A DNA stretch of 64,000 nt, from contig CAYPXH010000003.1 in the NCBI GenBank assembly GCA_964414755.1, positions 14,281 through 78,280 of the forward strand, in the 5' to 3' direction. Under the pieces are notes generated by a model. That model was not told where the DNA came from. It did no database searches and saw only the letters and a list, made by a program, of their open reading frames with translations. This document shows, in pieces, positions 42,455-51,178 of this stretch. Position numbers and translations under genes: made by a program. Positions within the stretch are counted from its first letter, which is position 1. The number at the start of each line of letters is the position of its first letter. The stretch is from JAEUKQ01 sp964414755. Its GTDB lineage: Bacteria; Pseudomonadota; Alphaproteobacteria; JAEUKQ01.

Positions 42455-43087
42455 ATGAACTATCATAATGCACACATAAAATCGCCCCTAACGCCAACAG
42501 AAATTAATATATTATTGGGAAAACATTTAAAACAAATCCGCCGGTTAACCCAAATGACCCAGGAAATGCTGGCTAAATTGTTGGGCGTTACTTTTCAGCA
42601 AGTTCAAAAATACGAAAAAGGAACAAGTGCCATTCGGGTTGATACCTTGTTGGCGATAGCACACCATTTGGGGGTACATCCAGGTTTTCTACTGCAGCCA
42701 GTGCCCTTTGTTCCTAAGGGTCAAAGCCTTTCAGAGCGTAATATAGAAATTAACCAATTACAGCGGTTGCAAACTGCTTTCTATAGCTTCAAACCACCAC
42801 TTAGAGAACAAATTGTGGTGTTATGCGAGATGGTCGCGTCACTAAATTTCTTTGAAGAATTGCTGATACAAGCAAAAATTAAAAACATCACCGACAGTAT
42901 TAAAAATGTATTATCCCAGAAAGACCGGGTTGGTTCTATTCGATCAAAAAAACACACAGTTACAGATATGGGTGGGTTGGAAAACGAGGTTTCTCTTGAA
43001 GATCGTAATGGGTTAAAAAATAAAAGGGACAAGAAATTAAAGAAACCTGATCATCGTGGTATGGCAAAAAAATTAAAGAAAGAATAG
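42455..43087 (+). CDS. XRE-family regulator with lysine-rich C-terminus
   Basis: An N-terminal XRE helix-turn-helix around residues 18-75 (LGKHLKQIRRLTQMTQEMLAKLLGVTFQQVQKYEKGTSAIRVDTLLAIAHHLGV, in part), of the type common in alphaproteobacteria. A helical middle part and a highly basic tail rich in Lys follow (KNKRDKKLKKPDHRGMAKKLKKE). I placed the start at the ATG preceded by AAGGAAAC; an upstream ATG would add 19 unusual residues. The product has 210 residues. Targets are unknown. It diverges from the 76-residue XRE gene. Confidence 0.82.
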   Translation: MNYHNAHIKSPLTPTEINILLGKHLKQIRRLTQMTQEMLAKLLGVTFQQVQKYEKGTSAIRVDTLLAIAHHLGVHPGFLLQPVPFVPKGQSLSERNIEINQLQRLQTAFYSFKPPLREQIVVLCEMVASLNFFEELLIQAKIKNITDSIKNVLSQKDRVGSIRSKKHTVTDMGGLENEVSLEDRNGLKNKRDKKLKKPDHRGMAKKLKKE

Positions 43088-43270
43088 TATTAATGTGGGA
43101 CAGATGGCTCGTGTCGCCATAAAATACATTTTCTTGATACCCGAAAAGTAACAATTGGTTTAAAATGCTCGTAACAGGGACAGATGAAAATGCACCCGTA
43201 AGTTTTTTGTCTGTACGATTGGTTGGATTGCGTTTATATGTTTTCTAAGCGCAGCATGGCAATATATATC

Positions 43271-43522
43271 CTATCCACCACTAATTGGTGGAAAAATAGA
43301 TAGTTCATCGTTATTAGTAACGGGGTGTGCGTGTGTTACATGTTGCTGGTTGACAGCAACCTTAACAACAGCACGGTTTTTAAAAGCTTCGCGGTAAGGC
43401 ACGCCTTTGTGTTCCAGCCAATTTAGTAGTTGTTCAATTGTTGTTACCGCCTTTGGCAATTCGATCGTTTCTTGACCCGTACCGATTTTAGTTTTGATCC
43501 AAGCAAAATAAGAAATTTTCAC
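43271..43522 (-). CDS. moaD: Molybdopterin synthase sulfur-carrier subunit MoaD
   Basis: A ubiquitin-like protein whose C-terminal Gly-Gly is thiocarboxylated to supply sulphur for molybdopterin. The ending FPPISGG is intact. I chose GTG at 43522, giving an N-terminus VKISYFAWIKTKIG like other MoaD proteins, with GGGGGA 8 bp upstream; a TTG start 15 bp earlier would include that site. The product has 83 residues. It follows pgsA, as in many alphaproteobacteria, but moaE, its usual partner, does not follow. Confidence 0.87.
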   Translation of the reverse strand: MKISYFAWIKTKIGTGQETIELPKAVTTIEQLLNWLEHKGVPYREAFKNRAVVKVAVNQQHVTHAHPVTNNDELSIFPPISGG

Positions 43523-43571
43523 TTCTATTTCCCCCAAAATAAATAAAAACTAGGGTTATTAATAACCTAAA

Positions 43572-44120
43572 TTATTTTTTTAAATGTTTGACACTGGCGA
43601 CTAGGTAATCATAACCGGTTATTATTGTTAGAGCAGCAGCAAGCCACAAGCCGGCCAGTGCGACTTCTAGCAGCCAGCTTGGGTAAAGCGGGGCGATTAA
43701 TAACACACCCAATGACACCATCTGTACAGCAGTTTTCCATTTAGCTAACCTGCTAACTGGCAAACGTACTTGTAATTCGGCCAAAAACTCACGTAAACCC
43801 GAGACAAAAATTTCACGACTTAAAATAATTAATCCCGCAATGATATGCCATCCATGAATAATGCCAAGGCTGGTAAGCATCAGTAAAACAGTTGCTACCA
43901 ACAATTTGTCAGCAATTGGATCAAGTAATCTACCCAGGGCAGAAACCTGCTGTAGGCTTCGTGCAAAATAACCATCGAGATAATCTGTAATACAGGCCAG
44001 TGTATATAAAAAAACAGTTAAATAGCGTGCCCATTCGGCCGGAATATAAAGCAACCCTACCAATATTGGTAAAACGCCAATTCGCAAAAATGTTAAAATA
44101 TTTGGTAAATTAACGTTCAT
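43572..44120 (-). CDS. pgsA: CDP-diacylglycerol-glycerol-3-phosphate 3-phosphatidyltransferase
   Basis: Makes phosphatidylglycerophosphate, the first committed step to phosphatidylglycerol and cardiolipin, in the inner membrane. The CDP-alcohol phosphotransferase motif is complete: DYLDGYFARSLQQVSALGRLLDPIADKLL, with the DG-AR-G-D-D residues (quoted in part). About four to five hydrophobic segments follow the usual pattern. The 182-residue length is normal. It lies between uvrC and moaD on one strand, the usual order. Confidence 0.93.
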   Translation of the reverse strand: MNVNLPNILTFLRIGVLPILVGLLYIPAEWARYLTVFLYTLACITDYLDGYFARSLQQVSALGRLLDPIADKLLVATVLLMLTSLGIIHGWHIIAGLIILSREIFVSGLREFLAELQVRLPVSRLAKWKTAVQMVSLGVLLIAPLYPSWLLEVALAGLWLAAALTIITGYDYLVASVKHLKK

Positions 44121-44208
44121 GATAACTTGTCCTCAGATATACAAAATATCCTGCCCAATTTTTAAATTGAAAACAAGGCGAAAATAATTTTAAGAAAATA
44201 AATAGGAT

Positions 44209-46143
44209 TTAATTATTCTGATCATGAAAATGGCTATATATGCGCTTAGCTGTATCAAGATTAATCCCCGGAATGCGCTGTAAATCATCAATACCAGCAC
44301 GAGCAACCTCTTTTGCCGAACCAAAATGCAACAACAAAGCTTTTTTACGCTTTGGGCCAATTCCTGTAATCTCGTCGAGTGGGGATGAGAACATTTTTTT
44401 TTGCCGACCTTGTCTGTGGGCACCAATAACAAAACGATGCGCTTCATCACGAAGACGTTGTAGAAAATGTAGTAAAGGATCATTTCTGGGTAATTTGAAT
44501 TCCCGTTGATCGGTTGTAAAAAAAGTTTCTTGACCTGAATTGCGCTCAGGACCCTTGGCAATTGCAATTAAAGAAATTTGGTTTATATCAAGCTCGTTTA
44601 ATACGGTACGTACGGCTTGTAATTGGCCTTTTCCCCCATCAACCAGTATGAGATCAGGAAAATTATTATCAGATTGTGGCAAATCTTTTTTAAAACGTCG
44701 GCGAAAAACTTGTCGCATCATCGCATAATCGTCATTTAGATTGGTTATTTCATCTGGTCTAATAGCAAATTTGCGGTAAGCGTTTTTTATAAAACCTTCC
44801 GGCCCTGAAACAATCATTGCGCCAAAAGCGTTTGTGCCTTGTAAATGGCTGTTATCATAAACCTCAATTCTATTGGGAACTGTTGGTAAAGCAAAATGTT
44901 CGGCCAATTTATGCAATAATGTCTTTTGCGATGCGGTATCTGCCAAACGACGCAGCAAGGAAATTTTTGCATTTTCTTGCGCTTGTTCCAAGGCCTTTTG
45001 TTTTATCCCTTGTTTAGGCGATATAATCTTAATTTTTAAGTTAGACTTGTTGCCAAGGGCTTTTTCTAGAAATTCGCGATCAGGAAGGTGGATAGAAACC
45101 AAAATGGTGGGAGGGGGTGTTTGAGTGCTATAAAACTGACTAATAAAGGCACTAACTATTTCTGCTGCACTAACATCATGATGATGAATAGGAAAATAAG
45201 CCTTGCTTCCGTAGTTTGCCCCATTACGGTATAGAAAAACCTGGATACAGCTTTGGCCACCTTCTTGATAAAAGCCAAGCATATCTGTGTCCCCTAAGCC
45301 ATCAATGAAAATATGTTGTTGTGTTTGAATATGTGTTAATGCCCGAAGCCTATCACGGTAATTCGCCGCCATCTCATAATTAAGCGCGTCGCTGGCCTGC
45401 TGCATGTGCATTCTTAACTGATTTTGAATTTCCACATTTTTACCAGTCAAGAAGTTTTGTGCTTGTTCTACCAAAGAAAAATAATCTGCCGTGTTAATTT
45501 TACCAACACAGGGAGCTGCACATCGTTTAATCTGGTATAACAAGCAAGGTCGGCTACGATTTGCATATACATGATCGGAACAAGACCTAAGTAAAAATGC
45601 GCGTTGTAAATCAATTAGTGTACTATTAACAGCTTGCCCCGAAAGAAAAGGGCCATAATAGCTGCCGGATATGTTTTTGGCTCCGCGATGTTTTGTCAGC
45701 GCAGGTGCGGTTGGATGTTTTGTGATTAAAATATATGGGAAAGATTTGTCATCTCGTAACAATATATTATAGCGTGGCCGCAGCTTCTTAATAAGATTAC
45801 ATTCAAGCAATAACGCTTCTGCTTCTGTGTGGGTTGTGATGATTTCAAGCGATCTTGTTTCAGCAATCATCCGTTGAATACGGATGGGCAGGCGGCCTAT
45901 AATGGTATAATTACTAATTCTTTTACGCAAATTTAGCGCTTTACCAACATACAGGACATCGCCTGCCTGGTTAAGCATTTGATAAACACCAGGTTTGTTA
46001 TCAACAGTTTTTAATTGTTGTTTTAATATACTAACCCCTACCAAGGAAGGTTCTTGGCTATGATCAGACAAGGGGTTATGTATGGTGCCAGCCTTTTTTT
46101 CCATGTTGTGCAATAATATTTTAAAAAAATTGTTTAAGATCAA
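44209..46143 (-). CDS. uvrC: Excinuclease ABC subunit C
   Basis: Makes both incisions in nucleotide excision repair. Domains in order: a GIY-YIG nuclease (KPGVYQML and DVLYVGKALNLRKRISNY) from about residue 48; a cysteine-containing stretch (SRPCLLYQIKRCAAPCVG); a UVR motif; the RNase H-like nuclease (RIEVYDNSHLQGTNAFGAMIV, DLILVDGGKGQLQAV, DEAHRFVIGAHR, each in part); and two helix-hairpin-helix motifs near the end (LDEITGIGPKRKKALLLHFGS, in part). At 644 residues it is slightly extended at the N-terminus; an ATG 39 bp downstream (MEKKAG) is an alternative start. Confidence 0.94.
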   Translation of the reverse strand: MILNNFFKILLHNMEKKAGTIHNPLSDHSQEPSLVGVSILKQQLKTVDNKPGVYQMLNQAGDVLYVGKALNLRKRISNYTIIGRLPIRIQRMIAETRSLEIITTHTEAEALLLECNLIKKLRPRYNILLRDDKSFPYILITKHPTAPALTKHRGAKNISGSYYGPFLSGQAVNSTLIDLQRAFLLRSCSDHVYANRSRPCLLYQIKRCAAPCVGKINTADYFSLVEQAQNFLTGKNVEIQNQLRMHMQQASDALNYEMAANYRDRLRALTHIQTQQHIFIDGLGDTDMLGFYQEGGQSCIQVFLYRNGANYGSKAYFPIHHHDVSAAEIVSAFISQFYSTQTPPPTILVSIHLPDREFLEKALGNKSNLKIKIISPKQGIKQKALEQAQENAKISLLRRLADTASQKTLLHKLAEHFALPTVPNRIEVYDNSHLQGTNAFGAMIVSGPEGFIKNAYRKFAIRPDEITNLNDDYAMMRQVFRRRFKKDLPQSDNNFPDLILVDGGKGQLQAVRTVLNELDINQISLIAIAKGPERNSGQETFFTTDQREFKLPRNDPLLHFLQRLRDEAHRFVIGAHRQGRQKKMFSSPLDEITGIGPKRKKALLLHFGSAKEVARAGIDDLQRIPGINLDTAKRIYSHFHDQNN

Positions 46144-46228
46144 ATGGCTACAAACAATAACAGCTAATTTTTTTTAAAAAACACCTAAAATCCGTCAAAA
46201 ATATTTTTTAGTGATCGGTTGATAAAGC

Positions 46229-46237
46229 TGTGGATAA
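46229..46237 (-). promoter_or_regulatory. DnaA box 1 (perfect)
   Basis: TGTGGATAA on the plus strand, so TTATCCACA on the minus strand, the exact consensus. 12 bp start-to-start from box 2 in the same orientation. Confidence 0.65.
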
Positions 46238-46240
46238 CTT

Positions 46241-46249
46241 TGTGGATAA
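46241..46249 (-). promoter_or_regulatory. DnaA box 2 (perfect)
   Basis: A second exact TTATCCACA on the minus strand, separated from box 1 by only 3 bp. Such close spacing favours cooperative DnaA binding. Confidence 0.65.
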
Positions 46250-46296
46250 TCATCACGCATAGCATAACACCCCCTTTATTCGCCATACAATAAAAT

Positions 46297-46305
46297 TTAT
46301 ACACA
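46297..46305 (+). promoter_or_regulatory. DnaA box 3 (TTATNCACA match)
   Basis: TTATACACA on the plus strand fits the relaxed consensus TTATNCACA and faces the first two boxes. It directly borders the most AT-rich part of the gap. Confidence 0.5.
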
Positions 46306-46421
46306 TGAAGTATATATTAATCAGAAAAACAATATAAACATTTGAAAATAAATGATAATATTTTATATTAATAAACAATCCTTTGCAACAAGCGGGTCTC
46401 ACAATTATAAAATCATATATA

Positions 46422-46829
46422 CTATTTTTGGCTGTGCATAATTTTGTCGTTGTTAAGCTTTTGGTTGCTTACCCGTTCACGATAAAGCTCTACGCCGGCA
46501 GAACAGTCGCTATAAACATCCAGCTTTTCAACTGACACAAGAACTGTAACTACCTTATCTTCTTTAAGACAAATATCAGCAATGCTGCTGGCAACGGTTT
46601 CAAGCAGATTATAGCGCGTTTGTGCAAATATCTGAAGTAGACGTTTTTTAAGTGTATCATAACAAACAACTGATTGAATATCGTCGGGTAGAGGATTTGG
46701 TAAAGATAAGGTAAGGGTTAGGTGTATTTTGATACGCTGTGAGGAGGTTATTTCACTTGGTTTAATACCAACGTTTAACAAGACAATCCAATCTTTAATC
46801 AAAAGCTTGTAATGCGTTTTTAATAACAT
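46422..46829 (-). CDS. folB: Dihydroneopterin aldolase-like protein FolB
   Basis: Predicted to cleave dihydroneopterin in folate synthesis. The family pattern is visible: DWIVLLNVGIKPSEITSSQRIKIHLTL near the start, where the active-site Glu and Gln lie, and CYDTLKKRLLQIFAQTRYNLLETVASSIADICL in the middle, with the LLET helix (both in part). The 135-residue length is slightly above the usual ~120. Its ATG overlaps the stop of the reductase gene (TAATG), indicating coupling. Divergence is moderate, so the call is good but not certain. Confidence 0.78.
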   Translation of the reverse strand: MLLKTHYKLLIKDWIVLLNVGIKPSEITSSQRIKIHLTLTLSLPNPLPDDIQSVVCYDTLKKRLLQIFAQTRYNLLETVASSIADICLKEDKVVTVLVSVEKLDVYSDCSAGVELYRERVSNQKLNNDKIMHSQK

Positions 46830-47617
46830 TATTCCATCACCATATCTTTTTTGGGCGGGTTATTCCAACCAAGATGTTGGCCACTATCAAGGGCTATCAT
46901 CTGGCCAGTAATTGATGGCGTGTCGATTAAAAATTGGACAGTGTGGCTTATTTCTTCAGGTGTTACTGCACGTTGCAACGGCATCGCACTGTATTGCTCT
47001 TCAAATTGCTGGGGTGTTTGCCGAACGCTTGGCAAGGTTGGGCCTGGTCCTATTGCATTAACCCTTATATAGGGCGCCCATGCCAAAGCCAAGGTCTGTG
47101 TCAGTGTCCAGAGGGCACTTTTGCTAACAGTATAACTTGTAAAATAAGGCGTCAAACACAAAACACGCTGATCAATTATATTGATAATATGCCCAGGTAT
47201 TTTAGGTGGTAATTGCCGGTAAAATTCCTGACTTAAAATAAACGGGGCATGCAAATTAATTTGTAAATGACGTTGCCATGACTGGTTGGTAACAGTACCG
47301 GCTTCGTCCCGCTCAAAAATCGACGCATTATTAACAAGACAGGTTATAGGTTGTCCAATTACCCTATTTGTTTGTTTAATTAGTTCTTCAGTTTCAGGAA
47401 TATCACTTAAATCAGCTCTAACTGCTAGGGCTTTACCACCCATCTCATGAATGTGATGTACTAAATCATCTGCTGCCTGGCGTGACAGATGATAATGAAT
47501 AACCACAAACCACTTTCTTTTGGCAAAACCCAGGGCAATGGACCGTCCAATCCGTTGGGCAGCACCAGTTACTAAAACACAATTTTGGTATTTCATAGGC
47601 TGATAATGTATATTCAT
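46829..47617 (-). CDS. Short-chain reductase resembling pteridine reductase (FolM/PTR1-like)
   Basis: An SDR-fold NADPH enzyme. The cofactor motif is TGAAQRIG at residues 17-24, the RIG ending seen in pteridine reductases rather than the common TGxxxGIG, and NNAS follows at about 96-99. The catalytic residues are Asp-149, Tyr-162 and Lys-166: the usual SDR serine is Asp, as in PTR1 and FolM, and the Asp-Tyr spacing of 13 matches PTR1. Coupling to folB through a TAATG overlap supports a pterin or dihydrofolate/dihydromonapterin substrate. AAGG precedes the ATG. The precise substrate is inferred. Confidence 0.82.
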   Translation of the reverse strand: MNIHYQPMKYQNCVLVTGAAQRIGRSIALGFAKRKWFVVIHYHLSRQAADDLVHHIHEMGGKALAVRADLSDIPETEELIKQTNRVIGQPITCLVNNASIFERDEAGTVTNQSWQRHLQINLHAPFILSQEFYRQLPPKIPGHIINIIDQRVLCLTPYFTSYTVSKSALWTLTQTLALAWAPYIRVNAIGPGPTLPSVRQTPQQFEEQYSAMPLQRAVTPEEISHTVQFLIDTPSITGQMIALDSGQHLGWNNPPKKDMVME

Positions 47618-47635
47618 ATGACCTTGTTGTTATTT

Positions 47636-48778
47636 TTATTTGTCTTCAAGTAATAAACCATTACGGTGGGGTAGAGAAACTTTACCAACTATTTTGGCAA
47701 TCGTATCGTTAGGGCGTACAAAATGTTCAAGACGCCGCGACAGAACAAATCCATCCGTACCACTAACAACATTGGTTCTGGCTGCAAAAGGCGATGCCGA
47801 CGCCGGGTTTATAATTTCGGCAAGTGGTTCCCCTATACTGACCATATCCCCCAACTCTTTAAGATAAACAACAATCCCTCCTACTGGTGCACGAACAATA
47901 TCACAAGCGGCTAAATCGCTTGCTTGGTGTAAAACGGGAGGAAGCCGACCAAGATTTCCTTTAACAAGCGCTCGGCGCTGCAGAAAACGAAAAATTGCCT
48001 GTGCATCTTGCTTTGCCATAAGGTCATTAACATCTGCTGAGCCACGATGTTCGATAGTAACAGCTAAGCATGCTGGCGGTATTGGTAAAGATGGAAAATC
48101 TGCAGCTAATTTTAACCAGGGTGTACTAAGACTTTCATCAAACGATTGACCTCCTGAGTCGGCGCATAGCAAATTAGCCCTGCTGCCGATTTCAGCTGCA
48201 AGGTCGGATGCGTCTGGCCAGTGTGCTGGTGTTAAGAACAGATGAACCAAAGCCTCGTCATCACAATGTAAATCAAGGGCTATATCACTATCATATGCAA
48301 GTCGGGCTAGGGTTAATTTTAGGCTGCCCATTTCGGTGGTTGCTTGCGACTGACTTAATATTCGGTTTAACGCACTTCTGATGACATCAACGTTTTTTTT
48401 GCCGTCTGGACCTAATTGGTGACCAACAATATCAGGTAGTCCGGAATACAAGTCTGGCCAATGGCGATTGAAATTACCTGCGCCCCCCAGCTCGTAACGT
48501 CCGTTCAGCCTGGCATTCAGAAACTGACCAAGACCAATGGGGTTGGCTACAGGTACAACAACAACTTCACCGATTAGCTGATTTTGTTGATCAGCTTGGT
48601 ACAATAATTGCCCCAAGTGACGCGCCACCAACATACCAGGAATTTCATCAGCATGCAAAGATGCTTGGATATATGCCTTTGGGCGTGCCCCAATTGTTCC
48701 AAACCGCCAAACCATAATTTGCCGTTCTGTTAAAGGACTATTACTAATTAATGGAATATAATCAGTTTTAAATGCCAT
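47636..48778 (-). CDS. Succinylglutamate desuccinylase/aspartoacylase-family zinc hydrolase
   Basis: A zinc deacylase-fold protein. The metal ligands are His-42 and Glu-45 in ASLHADEIPG and His-171 in ALDLHCDD, and RLNGRYELGGAGNFNRHWPD carries the substrate arginine region (in part). The C-terminal ~110 residues form a separate beta domain (PVGGIVVYLKELGDMVSIGEPLAEI, in part) as in AstE-like proteins of this family. The 380-residue length is normal for the family. No arginine-catabolism genes are near, so the substrate is unknown. The start has a duplicated ribosome binding site (AAAGGATTAACT repeated), and it lies 18 bp before the folB pair on the same strand. Confidence 0.82.
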   Translation of the reverse strand: MAFKTDYIPLISNSPLTERQIMVWRFGTIGARPKAYIQASLHADEIPGMLVARHLGQLLYQADQQNQLIGEVVVVPVANPIGLGQFLNARLNGRYELGGAGNFNRHWPDLYSGLPDIVGHQLGPDGKKNVDVIRSALNRILSQSQATTEMGSLKLTLARLAYDSDIALDLHCDDEALVHLFLTPAHWPDASDLAAEIGSRANLLCADSGGQSFDESLSTPWLKLAADFPSLPIPPACLAVTIEHRGSADVNDLMAKQDAQAIFRFLQRRALVKGNLGRLPPVLHQASDLAACDIVRAPVGGIVVYLKELGDMVSIGEPLAEIINPASASPFAARTNVVSGTDGFVLSRRLEHFVRPNDTIAKIVGKVSLPHRNGLLLEDK

Positions 48779-48912
48779 AAGTTAATCCTTTAGTTAATCC
48801 TTTGATTGGTTGTTCTACAGCAATTTATTTGCATAAATTATTAAAAAGACTTTTCACTACCATCTGAATCACTTAATTCAAATGCTAACTACTGAATATA
48901 TAGTGTGTTTGT

Positions 48913-51168
48913 ATGGAAAAAGCAAAAATGTCTGGTATCATGGGTATGGCTTTAAATAATGCGCAGTTGGAAGCTGCCATGACCACCGAAGGGCCATTGT
49001 TGATCCTTGCTGGGGCTGGAACAGGCAAGACACGTGTTTTGATTGCCAGAATTGCTCATATCTTATCGACAGGACGTGCACATCCTGGCCAATTATTGGC
49101 TGTTACTTTTACCAATAAAGCTGCACAGGAAATAAAAGAGCGTGTAGCGATGATTCTTCAGCGACCAGTAGAAGGTTGGTGGTTGGGAACTTTTCATGCG
49201 CTTGCCGCACGCTTGTTGCGTCGTCATGCCGAGATTGTTGGTCTAACACCACAATTTACAATTTTGGACGAAGATGATCAACTGCGTTTGATTAAACAGC
49301 TGTTACAAATCGAAAACATCGATGATCAGAAGCTGCCCCCCCGTCAGGTTGGTGATTTATTTGCGCGTTGGAAAGACAAGGGACTATCCCCCGAGCATGT
49401 AAACAATATATCGCCTAACACGTTGGTCAATCCTAAATTGCCGCAATTATATACTATGTATCAGCAACGTCTTAAAAGCCTGAACAGCTGTGATTTTGGT
49501 GATTTATTGTTACATAATTTGCATATTTTAAGTATGCAACCAGAAATTCTCAGGCAATATCACCAGCAATTTAGATTTATTATGGTTGATGAATACCAAG
49601 ATACGAATACTGCGCAATATCTTTGGATAAGATTGTTATCACAACAACACCAAAATATTTGCTGTGTAGGGGATGACGATCAGTCAATTTACGGATGGCG
49701 TGGTGCTGAAATTGGCAACATTCTAAGATTTGGTCAGGATTTTCCAACCGCAAAGATTGTTCGTCTTGAACAAAATTACCGATCAACGCCACATATTTTA
49801 GCAGCAGCATCAGGGATTATTGCCCATAACCGTGACCGCATGGTGAAGACCTTGCGTACAGATATTACCGATGGTGATTATGTCCATTTGGGTAATTTCT
49901 GGGACGGTACGGAAGAAGCACGTTTTGTAGCGGAAGAAATTGAATCTATCCAACGCCGAGGAGAAAAGCTAGGATCAATGGCGGTTCTTGTACGAACAGC
50001 AGCACAAACGCGCGAGTTTGAAGAACGTTTTCTAACATTTGGAATTAAATATCGAGTGATTGGTGGATTGCGATTTTATGAACGCCTAGAAATTCGTGAT
50101 GCTTTAGCTTATCTAAGACTGATTCACCAACCGCGTGACGATTTGGCTTTTGAACGCATCATTAATACCCCCAGGCGCGGTATTGGTGAAACAACTATAC
50201 GTTCTTTGTATCAGTCGGCGCGCACTCTTTCTTGCAGCTTGTTAGAGGCAGCAAGGCATACGGTACAGGAACAGCTTGGCAGCACGTCAGCCAGGCGTTC
50301 TTTAGCGGGGTTTATCCAAAACATTGATCGTTGGCGTGGTATGATGGAACAAGTGCGTCATACAGAATTAGCACGCATTGTTCTTGATGAATCTGGTTAT
50401 ACCGAAATGTGGCAAAAAGATCCATCACCTGATTCATCAGGGCGTCTTGAAAACCTGAAAGAGCTTGTATCAGCCATGGAGTCTTTTGAAACTTTGGCTG
50501 GATTCTTAGAACATGTTGGTTTGGTCATGGAGAATGCTGAAGCTAATCCTCAAGATATGATCAGTATCATGACTTTGCATAGTGCTAAGGGGTTAGAGTT
50601 TGACACGGTTTTTTTACCGGGTTGGGAAGAAGGATTGTTTCCCCATCAACGTGCTTTAGATGATAATGGTCAACATGGTCTTGAGGAAGAACGACGTCTT
50701 GCTTATGTTGGCATTACGCGGGCACGCCGCCATTTATATATAACTTATGCGAACAGCCGCCGATTATATGGTACGTGGCAGAATGCTTTACCATCACGTT
50801 TTTTACGCGAATTACCGAAAAAATCGCTATCCCCAATTATTGGCAGCCTTATGGCCGAAAAATGGGCATATTTTTGGGATCAGGATGTGCAAAACGGATT
50901 TGTTCGTCAAGGTGATTATCAGCAATCCAAAAACCGCTTTTTGTTGACCCCAGCTCGTGGCAACATGGGACAAGACTATTCGTATGGGCGGGTGCTTTCT
51001 TCTAAAACTATGGTGGCATTTAAAAATGGTGATAAAGTATTTCACCAAAAGTTTGGTTATGGTACTGTTATTGATTGTGTGGGTGAATATTTAGAAATAG
51101 CCTTTGATAAGGCCGGAACAAAAAAAGTAATTGCCACATTCTTGGTGGCAGCTGAAACAGTCAAATAG
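48913..51168 (+). CDS. uvrD: UvrD/PcrA-family DNA helicase
   Basis: A 3'-5' superfamily 1A helicase acting in excision and mismatch repair. Motifs in order: Q motif LNNAQLEAAM, Walker A AGAGTGKTRVL around residue 35, Ia VTFTNKAAQEI, II VDEYQDTN, III VGDDDQSIYGWRGAE, IV LEQNYRS, V ISIMTLHSAKGLEFDTVFLPG (in part) and VI EEERRLAYVGITRAR. The 751-residue length is normal, with a C-terminal Tudor-like end (GDKVFHQKFGYGTVID). The first ATG lacks a clear ribosome binding site; later in-frame ATGs at 48928, 48940 and 48946 are possible starts. prmA follows after 10 bp. Confidence 0.94.
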   Translation: MEKAKMSGIMGMALNNAQLEAAMTTEGPLLILAGAGTGKTRVLIARIAHILSTGRAHPGQLLAVTFTNKAAQEIKERVAMILQRPVEGWWLGTFHALAARLLRRHAEIVGLTPQFTILDEDDQLRLIKQLLQIENIDDQKLPPRQVGDLFARWKDKGLSPEHVNNISPNTLVNPKLPQLYTMYQQRLKSLNSCDFGDLLLHNLHILSMQPEILRQYHQQFRFIMVDEYQDTNTAQYLWIRLLSQQHQNICCVGDDDQSIYGWRGAEIGNILRFGQDFPTAKIVRLEQNYRSTPHILAAASGIIAHNRDRMVKTLRTDITDGDYVHLGNFWDGTEEARFVAEEIESIQRRGEKLGSMAVLVRTAAQTREFEERFLTFGIKYRVIGGLRFYERLEIRDALAYLRLIHQPRDDLAFERIINTPRRGIGETTIRSLYQSARTLSCSLLEAARHTVQEQLGSTSARRSLAGFIQNIDRWRGMMEQVRHTELARIVLDESGYTEMWQKDPSPDSSGRLENLKELVSAMESFETLAGFLEHVGLVMENAEANPQDMISIMTLHSAKGLEFDTVFLPGWEEGLFPHQRALDDNGQHGLEEERRLAYVGITRARRHLYITYANSRRLYGTWQNALPSRFLRELPKKSLSPIIGSLMAEKWAYFWDQDVQNGFVRQGDYQQSKNRFLLTPARGNMGQDYSYGRVLSSKTMVAFKNGDKVFHQKFGYGTVIDCVGEYLEIAFDKAGTKKVIATFLVAAETVK

Positions 51169-51178
51169 GGTGGATCGC

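Larger units (their letters stand above)
46144..46421. other. AT-rich intergenic region with DnaA boxes, candidate origin or DnaA control site
   Basis: A 278-bp gap between uvrC and folB, both on the minus strand. It contains three DnaA-box matches (listed separately) in a 77-bp span, then about 95 bp of very AT-rich DNA (46306-46400) that could unwind easily. This arrangement is what bacterial origins look like, but it may instead be a DnaA-regulated uvrC promoter. No gene was found in it. Confidence 0.5.

Noticed and set aside
40765..43087. A restriction-modification system made of ccrM and the small XRE gene
   Set aside because: No endonuclease gene is present and the methyltransferase has the C-terminal domain of the solitary, cell-cycle CcrM.
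43088..43200. Repeat of GGGACAGATG between the XRE gene and moaD
   Set aside because: Only two copies of 10 bp about 85 bp apart, without further structure; could easily be chance.
44190..44567. A 125-codon open frame on the minus strand inside uvrC
   Set aside because: It overlaps the conserved helix-hairpin-helix end of uvrC in another frame, and its translation has no protein-like pattern.
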